From: Ectothiorhodospira haloalkaliphila ATCC 51935
GTDB lineage: Bacteria; Pseudomonadota; Gammaproteobacteria; Ectothiorhodospirales; Ectothiorhodospiraceae
Assembly: GCF_000633935.1 (NCBI RefSeq)
Contig: NZ_KK214996.1
Location: forward strand, 605,437-637,779
DNA: 32,343 nt
Direction of reading: 5' to 3'
Every line of letters begins with the position of its first letter. Within the stretch, counting starts at the first letter, position 1. Positions 25,870-32,343 of this stretch are shown here, piece after piece. Under the pieces are notes generated by a model, which was given only the letters and a program-made list of their open reading frames with translations, had not been told where the DNA came from and did no database searches. The translations under genes and the position numbers were made by a program.

Positions 25870-28125
25870 TCAGAAGTCGTAGGTGGCGGACAGCCACAGA
25901 CTCCGCCGGTCCAGATACACCCCATCGGTAGCCCGGCCGGTCTGGGTATAGCGATAGGCATGGAAGGTCTGACCGCCATGCTCATAGCTGTCCGATGCAC
26001 CAAAGTCCTTGTCCAGCAGGTTGTAGACGGTGCCGGTCAGGCGCACCCGGTCGGACATGCGATAGGTGGCGCCCAGATTGAACACGGCATAGCTGTCCAG
26101 CTTGTTACCCAGTTGCTGATACAGGGAAAGGTTCTGACCTGAGGTGGGCAGCCCGCCGCTAAAGCGTTCGCGGGAGGAATAGAACTCCCCGTCCAGGCGG
26201 GCCGACAGCCGGTCGCTGACATCCCACAGCAGTCGGGTGGTCAGGGCGTGCTCCGGCGTGTTGGTCAGCAGCAGGCCTTTCTGGTCACCGGAGCGGATCT
26301 CGGTGTCCGTGTAGGTATAGCCGCCACTGATCTCCCAGGCCGGTGCAAAGCGATAACGGGCACTCAGTTCCACGCCCTGGGAAATCGCGCGGTCGATGTT
26401 CACGGACTGGGCGAAGTCTTCCTGCTCGGTGAAGTTGCCGATGCTCAGGCAGCCCGGCGTCCTGGCATGCGGCTGGTTGCCGTTCTCATCCACGTACTGG
26501 CAATTGAGGATCGCCTCGCCGGTGGCGATCCGATCGGTGAAGCGGGTATGGAAGAGAGTGACATCCGCCGACAGACCGGCCCGGTTGTCAAAGCTCGCGC
26601 CCAGCTCGTAGTTGGTGGTCTTTTCCGGCTTGAGGTGGGGAGAACCGATGGTGATCGTGCGCCCCTGATTGGTGAAACCGGTAATGCCGTCATGAAGCTG
26701 GTTCAGGGTGGGGGTCTTGTACCCCCGACCAACACCACCCTTCAGGGTCCACTGATCATCGGCATTCCAGACCAGGTAGGCGCGGGGGCTGAAGTGTCCG
26801 TCGAAGGCGTCATGATTTTCATAGCGGCCCCCCAGGGTGAGGGCCAGATCATGTCTGAGCCACCATTCGTCCTCGACGAAGACCGACCAGTTGCTCTGCT
26901 CGAAGGCCTGGCTGCCTGCCGCGCCGTCTTCCAGCCAGGAATCCACATACTGTCCACCCAGGGTCAGCATGTGATCCCCGGCGGGCATCACCCACTTGCC
27001 GTCCACCACCAGGTCACGGTTCTCCAACAGACGGGGTTCGCCACCCACGGCCTCATAGCCATAGTCCGGCGCACTGCCTGCGGGCAAGGTGCGCCCCAGG
27101 GTCTCCGTGGTGATGCGGGTCACACTGCCTTCCAGGGTGCCGGCCTCGAAATGGCCGCGATAACCCAGCACCGCCTGGTCCCGGTTGAAGCGCAGCTCAT
27201 CCTCATAGCCCCAGACCGTGCCGGGCTCTGGGGCACAGGTATTGCGGTTGGTGCCATCCAGTGTGCCCAGACGGCAGTTTTCGTTGGAATAGGTCTGCCG
27301 GGCACGTTCCAGATCCAGCCAGACCTGCTGATCGTCCACGGGCGTCAGGGTCAGACGACCGCCCAGGGAGTGGATCCGCGCCTCCGGCGGTCGGGGATCG
27401 CGCCCGGCGCTGTCCTCGATCAACCGGTCCGAGGCATCCCGGTCGAACAGGCGCCCACGCAACTGCAGACCCAACCGGTCTTCAACCAGAGGCCCGGTGG
27501 TGAAGAGGCTGATGCTGGAGCTGTTACCGGCACTGCGGTCTTCCTGGAAGGTGTTTTCCACCGTAACGCTGGCCCCCCACTGTCGGCTGACCGGGCGGGT
27601 GATGATGTTGATCACCCCACCCATGGCGTCCGATCCATACAGGGTGGACATGGGGCCACGGATCACCTCGATGCGCTCGATGGCCGACAGCGGCGGCAGG
27701 AAGCTGGTGGAGGTCTCGCCGAAGCCATTGGGGGTGACATTGCCGGAGGTGTTCTGGCGGCGGCCATCGATGAGGATCAGGGTGTATTCACTGGGCAGAC
27801 CGCGGATGCCGATGTTCATTCCGCCGGTCTTGCCGGTGCCCGCCCGAACATCCACCCCCGGCACATCCGCCAGGGCCTCGGCCAGATTGGAAAAACGCTT
27901 CTGCTCCAGATCCTCCCGGGTCACCACCGAGATGCTGGCGGGGGCATCCCGCAACGCCTGCTCAAAACCCGCGGCACTGATGACGGTGATCTCGTCCAGC
28001 TGGAGGGTTTCCGCAGCCAGGACGGAACCGGCCATGCTCCCCAGGGCCAGGGCCACGGCGGTCTTGAGCATCAGGGGACGAAGGATCGGGAATGAAGATG
28101 CCGAAGGTCGGACGGGTGAAACCAT
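25870..28125 (-). CDS. TonB-dependent outer membrane receptor (siderophore type, CirA/FepA-like)
   Basis: A 751-residue gated porin for iron complexes. After a signal sequence (cleaved near residue 38, VLAAE), a TonB box LDEITVIS (about 43-50) is followed by a plug domain (about 55-175). The plug has GIRGLPSEYTLILIDGRR, IERIEVIRGPMSTLYGSDAMGGVINIITR and similar conserved segments. A 22-strand barrel follows and ends in SATYDF with a C-terminal phenylalanine. Two extracellular loops each hold a cysteine pair. The start at 28125 has GGGAG 10 bases upstream; an ATG at 28071 is an alternative. A Fur-box-like site lies upstream, and two PepSY flavoproteins follow. The ligand cannot be named from sequence. 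Confidence 0.93.
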   Translation of the reverse strand: MVSPVRPSASSFPILRPLMLKTAVALALGSMAGSVLAAETLQLDEITVISAAGFEQALRDAPASISVVTREDLEQKRFSNLAEALADVPGVDVRAGTGKTGGMNIGIRGLPSEYTLILIDGRRQNTSGNVTPNGFGETSTSFLPPLSAIERIEVIRGPMSTLYGSDAMGGVINIITRPVSRQWGASVTVENTFQEDRSAGNSSSISLFTTGPLVEDRLGLQLRGRLFDRDASDRLIEDSAGRDPRPPEARIHSLGGRLTLTPVDDQQVWLDLERARQTYSNENCRLGTLDGTNRNTCAPEPGTVWGYEDELRFNRDQAVLGYRGHFEAGTLEGSVTRITTETLGRTLPAGSAPDYGYEAVGGEPRLLENRDLVVDGKWVMPAGDHMLTLGGQYVDSWLEDGAAGSQAFEQSNWSVFVEDEWWLRHDLALTLGGRYENHDAFDGHFSPRAYLVWNADDQWTLKGGVGRGYKTPTLNQLHDGITGFTNQGRTITIGSPHLKPEKTTNYELGASFDNRAGLSADVTLFHTRFTDRIATGEAILNCQYVDENGNQPHARTPGCLSIGNFTEQEDFAQSVNIDRAISQGVELSARYRFAPAWEISGGYTYTDTEIRSGDQKGLLLTNTPEHALTTRLLWDVSDRLSARLDGEFYSSRERFSGGLPTSGQNLSLYQQLGNKLDSYAVFNLGATYRMSDRVRLTGTVYNLLDKDFGASDSYEHGGQTFHAYRYTQTGRATDGVYLDRRSLWLSATYDF

Positions 28126-28263
28126 GACGTAAAAACTCCCATTTCATGCGGATTGAACTGTTCTGGCAGGCTGCATGCCCTGACCTGACGACATCCCGCG
28201 TCGGGGACAGGACTGACTGGCTGACAGCAACAGGAGGAAGAAATAAGGGTGCGAATGTTAATC

Positions 28264-28282
28264 GATATCAATTAATATTATC
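28264..28282 (-). promoter_or_regulatory. Fur-box-like operator upstream of the TonB receptor
   Basis: On the minus strand the 19 bases begin GATAAT and end GATATC, and match the consensus Fur box at 14 of 19 positions. A second overlapping, weaker match is shifted 9 bases. The site lies in an AT-rich patch about 140 bp before the receptor's start and 82 bp before baeR, so it could serve either or both divergent genes. Confidence 0.6.
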
Positions 28283-28363
28283 AGCGCCCGCTCTCCTCCC
28301 ACCGACACGCGCGGCGCATCTTCACACAATCTCCACAATCCTCATGGACTTCCCGACGACGGC

Positions 28364-29101
28364 ATGTCTGCTATCCCGATAAACCAACCCGACATCCACC
28401 CCACGACACGCGCCCATGTCCTGGTGGTGGAAGACGAACCCAAGATCGCCGCCCTGCTTTCGGATTACCTGCATCAGGAGCACTACACGGTCAGCCTGCT
28501 GGACAGCGGGCTGCCGGTCATGGACAAGGTCCGCACCGATCCCCCCAGCCTGATCCTGCTGGACATCATGCTGCCCGACATGGACGGGATGGGCCTGTGC
28601 CGGGAGATCCGGCGCATCTCCGCCGTACCCATCATCATGCTCACCGCCCGGATCGAGGAAGCCGATCGGCTCAGGGGCTTTGAACTGGGCGCGGATGACT
28701 ATGTCTGCAAGCCTTTCAGCCCCCGGGAGGTCATGGCCCGGGTCCGGGCCCTGCTGCGCCGGGTGGGACAAGAGCCGATACCAACGTCGATGCACACCCA
28801 GGATGCCTTGGGACTGCATCTTGAACCCACGCGTCACCGGGCCGTGTTCAACGGCCGGGAACTCACCCTCACCCCCGTGGAATTTCGTCTGCTGCAACAG
28901 TTGCATGATCAGCCGAACACCGTCCTGAGCCGGGAAGACCTGCTCGACGGTCTCTACGATGACCATAGGGTGGTAACGGCACGCACGGTGGATAGCCACA
29001 TCAAGAACCTGCGCAGGAAACTGCAGGCTGCAGCGCCGGGACACCCGCTGATCCAGGCAGTCTATGGCGTCGGCTACCGCTTCACTTCCTTGGCACCCTG
29101 A
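28364..29101 (+). CDS. baeR: OmpR-family response regulator, BaeR-like
   Basis: A DNA-binding response regulator of 245 residues. The receiver domain (about 17-130) has the acidic pocket VVEDEPK, the phosphoacceptor Asp67 in LILLDIMLPDMDG, and Lys116 in YVCKPFSPREV. A winged-helix domain follows (about 145-243). Similarity to E. coli BaeR is high by eye, including LCREIRR, IEE.DRL.G, LYDD.RVVT.RT.DSHIKNLRRKL and AVYGVGYR. BaeR controls envelope-stress and efflux genes in enterobacteria. Here there is no mdtABC nearby; it is divergent from the TonB receptor, so the regulon may differ. The kinase gene overlaps its 3' end. Confidence 0.92.
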   Translation: MSAIPINQPDIHPTTRAHVLVVEDEPKIAALLSDYLHQEHYTVSLLDSGLPVMDKVRTDPPSLILLDIMLPDMDGMGLCREIRRISAVPIIMLTARIEEADRLRGFELGADDYVCKPFSPREVMARVRALLRRVGQEPIPTSMHTQDALGLHLEPTRHRAVFNGRELTLTPVEFRLLQQLHDQPNTVLSREDLLDGLYDDHRVVTARTVDSHIKNLRRKLQAAAPGHPLIQAVYGVGYRFTSLAP

Positions 29102-30512
29102 AGCTTTGGCTCAACTCCACCCACCCGCTCCTGGGCTGCGCACCAAGCTGTTTCTCGCCATGGTGATCACCTTCGCCATCCTGACCCTGGCCATCATGGG
29201 CGCCACGCGCCTGAGCTTCCAGCACGGACTGGCGGGTTATCTGGCGCAAGTGGAGCAGGAACAGGCGCACAATTTCACCCACACCCTGGCGGCGTATTAC
29301 CGGGTCAACGGCAGTTGGGAGCCCCTGGTACAGAATCCGCGCCTATGGGGGCGCCTGCAGCGGATGGCCGACGGCGCGCCGCCCGCTTATCCGTCCGAAG
29401 ACGCAGTGCTCCAGGATCTGATCCGGCGGCCGGGACGTCTTGCACTGCTGGACGAGACGGGCCACAGGCTGATCGGACCGCCCCTGCCGTTCCCGGACGA
29501 GGGCAAGCGTTACCCGGTGCAGGTGCACGGCACCACCGTGGGCATCCTGTATGTGATGCCGTCCACCCACATCACCGACGGGCTGGCCCAGCAGTTCGAG
29601 CGCCAGCAGGAACGGATCCTGGGTCTCATCGGCCTGATCGCCCTGCTGGTGGCCGCCATCGCCTCCTACCTGCTGGCCAACCGCCTGCTGGGTCCGCTGC
29701 AGGCCCTGACGGGCGGCACCCGCGCACTGACCACGGGCGACTACTCGGCCCGGGTACAGCTGCGCACCCGGGATGAATTCCAGGCCCTGGCCGACGACTT
29801 CAACCAGCTGGCCGCCACCCTGGAGCAGAATGAAGCGGCCAGGCGCCGCTGGATCGCCGACATCTCCCATGAACTACGTACCCCCCTGTCGGTACTGCGG
29901 GGAGAAATGGAGGCGCTGGAAGACGGCATCCGCACGCTGGACATGCAGGCCCTCCAGTCACTGCAGGCGGAGGCGGCCCTGCTGGGAAAACTGGTGGATG
30001 ATCTCTATCAGCTGGCCCTGTGCGATGTGGGCTCCCTGGACTGTCACCGGGAAACCGTGGACATGACCGCCCTGCTGCGGGAGATCGTGGCCCAGCACCA
30101 GACCCGTTTCACTCAGCAACGGCTGACCATCACCCAGGCACTGCTGCCGGCCCCGGCCTTCGTCCAGGCCGACCCGACCCGCCTGAAGCAGTTGCTGAAC
30201 AACCTGCTGGAAAACACCCTGCGTTACACGGACCCGGGCGGCAGACTGCATGTGGAGACCCGGCAAAAGGATCGGCAGCTCATCATCACCCTGGATGACA
30301 CCGCCCCCGGCGTGCCCGCGGACGCCCTGCCCCTGCTGTTCGAACACCTGTTCCGGGTGGAGCCGTCCCGCAGCCGGCGCCACGGTGGCGCGGGCCTGGG
30401 TCTGGCCCTGTGCCGGCGCATCGTGGAAGGTCACGGGGGGCGGATCACCGCCGCGCCCTCCCCGCTGGGCGGCCTGCGAATCAGCGTCTGCCTGCCGCTG
30501 ACCAGGCCGTGA
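29064..30512 (+). CDS. baeS: HAMP sensor histidine kinase, BaeS-like
   Basis: Membrane sensor kinase for the preceding regulator, 482 residues. Two helices (about 28-48 and 186-206) flank a periplasmic sensor of about 135 residues. HAMP (about 207-260), the phosphoacceptor His269 in ADISHELRTPLSVLRGE, an N-box NNLLENTLRYTD, a D-box-like DDTAPGVP and the G-box GGAGLGLALCRRIVEGHGG follow. The pattern closely parallels E. coli BaeS, including KLFLA at the first helix. The ATG at 29064 overlaps baeR by 38 bp. A TTG at 29106, 5 bases after the baeR stop, gives a better alignment to BaeS and may be the true start. Confidence 0.9.
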   Translation: MASATASLPWHPEALAQLHPPAPGLRTKLFLAMVITFAILTLAIMGATRLSFQHGLAGYLAQVEQEQAHNFTHTLAAYYRVNGSWEPLVQNPRLWGRLQRMADGAPPAYPSEDAVLQDLIRRPGRLALLDETGHRLIGPPLPFPDEGKRYPVQVHGTTVGILYVMPSTHITDGLAQQFERQQERILGLIGLIALLVAAIASYLLANRLLGPLQALTGGTRALTTGDYSARVQLRTRDEFQALADDFNQLAATLEQNEAARRRWIADISHELRTPLSVLRGEMEALEDGIRTLDMQALQSLQAEAALLGKLVDDLYQLALCDVGSLDCHRETVDMTALLREIVAQHQTRFTQQRLTITQALLPAPAFVQADPTRLKQLLNNLLENTLRYTDPGGRLHVETRQKDRQLIITLDDTAPGVPADALPLLFEHLFRVEPSRSRRHGGAGLGLALCRRIVEGHGGRITAAPSPLGGLRISVCLPLTRP

Positions 30513-30728
30513 CCGGAAAGCGGGTTTTCACCACCAGTCCACCACACCGTGCCCAGGCAACAGGCGATAGCGCCATATGCCGTCCGGGTATGCCGACTGC
30601 AGGAGGGCGGCAGTAAAGAAGAAAGGGGTAGGTAGCAGCATCCAAGGGGAACACCGCACCGGGTCAAATCGGGCACGAATGCCTGTAGTATTGAGGCCTG
30701 AGGCCACAACACAGATTGGAGCACAGGC

Positions 30729-31013
30729 ATGGCGAACGAAGGCTATCACGAGCCCATTGACGAACTCAGCGACGAGACCCGCGACATGCACCGGGCCATC
30801 GTCTCGCTGATGGAAGAACTGGAAGCGGTGGATTGGTACAACCAGCGCATCGACGCCTGCAAGGATGCCGAACTCCGGTCCATCCTCCAGCACAACGCCG
30901 ACGAGGAGAAAGAGCACGCCGCCATGGTTCTGGAATGGATTCGTCGGCGCGACCCGGTCTTCGACAAGGAACTACGCGACTGGCTGTTCACCGACAAGAA
31001 GCTGGATCACTGA
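30729..31013 (+). CDS. Encapsulated-ferritin-type ferroxidase (EncFtn family), no encapsulin partner
   Basis: A 94-residue two-helix protein closely resembling Rhodospirillum rubrum EncFtn in the HRAIVS.MEELEAVDWY and NADEEKEHAAMVLEW segments. By that alignment the ferroxidase ligands are Glu30, Glu60 and His63. EncFtn subunits pair to make iron-oxidising sites and form ring-shaped decamers that load iron into encapsulin shells. Here the protein ends at LFTDKKLDH and shows no C-terminal encapsulin-targeting tail. No encapsulin gene follows; the next 480 bp hold a transposase remnant. GGAGC 6 bases before the ATG is a good ribosome binding site. It lies 216 bp after baeS and may have its own promoter. 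Confidence 0.9.
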   Translation: MANEGYHEPIDELSDETRDMHRAIVSLMEELEAVDWYNQRIDACKDAELRSILQHNADEEKEHAAMVLEWIRRRDPVFDKELRDWLFTDKKLDH

Positions 31014-31139
31014 GGCGACCGCCTCAATGGACGACCCGCGGCTTTCCCAGGCGGCCTGCCATGGTTGACGCATGGGCTTGAGAAAGGTGTTTGAGGGCGG
31101 GGCCTGAGGAAATGGTGGTGGTGGTGTTTCCCACCCCCA

Positions 31140-31300
31140 ATCGCCGATCACCGGATGAGGAAGTACCGCCAGGGTGGCTTTGACGCCCTGCTGCCCAAGC
31201 CACGCCAGGATCGTGGCCAGCCCCGGCGCCTGTCAGCGGTCGTCACCGAGGCCCTGATCGCCCTGACGGAGGAACATGCCTCCTGGTCCGTGCGCCAGTT
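31140..31300 (+). pseudogene. Transposase remnant (helix-turn-helix segment)
   Basis: About 50 codons read RKYRQGGFDALLPKPRQDRG and continue to EEHASWSVRQF, the linker after the helix-turn-helix domain of IS481/integrase-core-type transposases. There is no proper N-terminus, and similarity stops abruptly near 31300; no DDE domain follows in any frame. It is an internal fragment of a lost element. The surrounding stretch 31014-31496 holds no intact gene that I can see. Confidence 0.6.
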
Positions 31301-31306
31301 CTCGGT

Positions 31307-31325
31307 TGTCCTGTGTCCCAGGACA
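31307..31325. repeat. Small palindrome at the end of the transposase remnant
   Basis: TGTCCTG and CAGGACA form a 7-bp stem around TGTCC. An overlapping alternative pairs TGTCCC with GGGACA further right (to 31331). It begins just where transposase similarity ends, so it may be an element terminus or deletion scar. Confidence 0.4.
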
Positions 31326-31496
31326 TGGGACAGGCTTCGTCGCGGAACAGTGATGACGGCAAGCGATGGATCACGATCATGGTACGGCTCTCGCTGAGCG
31401 CTGCCGTAGTCGTGCTTGCTCGTCCCGGCCAGCCCGGACTATAATGGTGGCAAATGGACTGGGAGTGCCCGGTCGGCGTCTGAGCTTCGGTGAGTG

Positions 31497-32273
31497 TCAT
31501 CGAGGCTCTTCGCTTTTCTGGGGGAAGCGTTTTAATCCCCACTGCTCGTAGCCCACCCCGGCATTCTGCCTGCCGCCCTGGCAGTAGAATTTCTGCTTGA
31601 GTGTTTCGAAGGCACGGTTGTTCTGCTCAGGCCTCAGGATGTGCAGCCCGATGGGGCGAGCCACCAGGTCTGCCAGCTGTAGCCCAGCCGAATTTGCCTT
31701 CTTGTCGGCAAAGCGGATGTCGAAGTTGAAGGCCTTGTTCAGGCGGTTATGGCCATCACACAGGCGGCGAAACTCAAGCTCCAGCTCGTCATCTTCCCTG
31801 CGACCACGCCGCTCGACCACAACATGCGTCACCCTGTCCTCTTGCCTCTCCTCGGCAAGAAACTCATAGAGGCTCTCCAGGCAAAACCCCAGCGCGAGGT
31901 GATAGGGGTTTTCTGACTCGGCTTGCTGTGGTGTCAACCGAGCCTTCTCGATCACACAGCTGACCAGGATGAATTGACTGGTATTGATGATGCCCGTCAA
32001 TTCATCGAGAAATGCCTGTTTGTGCTCGCGATTCCTGAAAAACGTGAAGTCGCCATTCTCCTTGCGAATTTCATGCTCGTGAAGAATAACCAGATCATGG
32101 CCAAAGTGGCGGAACTTGAACTTCTGCAGCTCAGAAACGACGGTCTCGCTGTAATAGCACTTGTGAAAGATACAGAAGGCCAATACAAAAACCGGGTAAT
32201 GAGGATCAAGTGACTGCAAGCCATGATCGCCGCTTTCGTCCACGTAGACGATGTAGTCGCTAAAATTGTCCAT
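31497..32273 (-). CDS. DUF3800 domain protein
   Basis: A 258-residue protein with the DUF3800 signature: YVDESGD near the N-terminus (Asp12, Glu13, Asp16), a VVVERRGRREDDELE strand-helix in the middle, and SAGLQLADLVARPIG near the C-terminus. These acidic residues fit an RNase H-like nuclease fold. DUF3800 proteins often occur in mobile or defence-related regions, but a function is rarely known. The frame stays open to the window edge; the ATG at 32273 is chosen because it opens directly onto the conserved domain. It lies beside transposase debris at the window end, consistent with accessory DNA. Confidence 0.85.
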   Translation of the reverse strand: MDNFSDYIVYVDESGDHGLQSLDPHYPVFVLAFCIFHKCYYSETVVSELQKFKFRHFGHDLVILHEHEIRKENGDFTFFRNREHKQAFLDELTGIINTSQFILVSCVIEKARLTPQQAESENPYHLALGFCLESLYEFLAEERQEDRVTHVVVERRGRREDDELELEFRRLCDGHNRLNKAFNFDIRFADKKANSAGLQLADLVARPIGLHILRPEQNNRAFETLKQKFYCQGGRQNAGVGYEQWGLKRFPQKSEEPR

Positions 32274-32343
32274 AGCTGATTGCGTAGACCGCTGAAGGTT
32301 GCCACCCATTCCACGTGAAGCCTGCCACCCGGACCGGGGCAAA

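Noticed and set aside
26248-28095. 615-codon open frame on the plus strand opposite the TonB receptor
   Set aside because: It lies wholly antisense to a clear receptor gene; its composition is rich in G, H, Q and R with no domain, as expected from the complement of GC-rich coding DNA.
31014-31496. Possible encapsulin shell gene after EncFtn
   Set aside because: No frame resembles encapsulin; only a transposase fragment is recognisable.
31243-31542. 99-codon minus-strand open frame overlapping the transposase remnant
   Set aside because: It overlaps both the remnant and the DUF3800 3' end and has no recognisable domain or start signal.
1-32343. tRNA, rRNA, CRISPR arrays and known riboswitches
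   Set aside because: No cloverleaf, rRNA segment, regularly spaced repeat or recognisable riboswitch core was found by eye; a covariance-model scan would be needed to be certain.

Overview
The window reads as chromosomal DNA of a GC-rich, probably haloalkaliphilic gammaproteobacterium. An Ectothiorhodospira/Thioalkalivibrio-like lineage is my best guess, inferred from protein character and gene content: a seven-gene Mrp Na+/H+ antiporter, FabA, YfaZ, MazG, BaeSR, and an EncFtn-type ferritin. No rRNA, tRNA or CRISPR array was seen. Both ends carry mobile or accessory DNA. An IS1634-type element occupies the left edge and appears to start at base 1. A transposase remnant and a DUF3800 gene lie at the right edge. 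The window may therefore be a whole contig.

Layout. 1-1936: IS1634-like element. 1939-4234 (minus): a three-gene unit encoding a twin-repeat DUF1538 membrane protein, a small P-II-like protein and a two-CBS-domain protein. This looks like a ligand-gated transport module and is the least characterised system here. 4397-5254 (plus): nadC. 5351-12703 (minus): mrpABCDEFG followed by a YfaZ-like outer membrane protein and mazG, probably one long transcription unit. 12972-15683: a YgiM-like SH3 membrane protein, a rhodanese and a large unknown coiled-coil membrane protein. 15868-19766 (plus): an unknown 107-residue protein behind a sigma-28-like promoter, then fabA, an unknown helical protein, a GCS2-family carboxylate-amine ligase and an M14/AspA-type zinc hydrolase. 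19823-21531 (minus): a YugP-type zinc peptidase and a ZIP metal transporter.

21611-28125 (minus) is an iron-acquisition locus: a TonB-dependent receptor with a Fur-box-like site upstream, followed by two PepSY membrane flavoproteins. One carries flavodoxin plus FAD/NAD reductase domains; the other has only the flavodoxin domain. A REP doublet (REPIN-like) sits between the receptor and the first PepSY gene. Divergent from the receptor is a BaeR/BaeS-like two-component pair (28364-30512). Then comes a 94-residue encapsulated-ferritin-type protein with no encapsulin gene beside it. Iron uptake, reduction and storage are thus clustered in about 10 kb.

The strongest candidates for unusual biology are the DUF1538/P-II/CBS module, the encapsulin-less EncFtn next to transposon debris, the PepSY-flavodoxin protein without its own reductase, and the GCS2/M14 enzyme pair. 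All assignments rest on reading motifs by eye; no database search was run.
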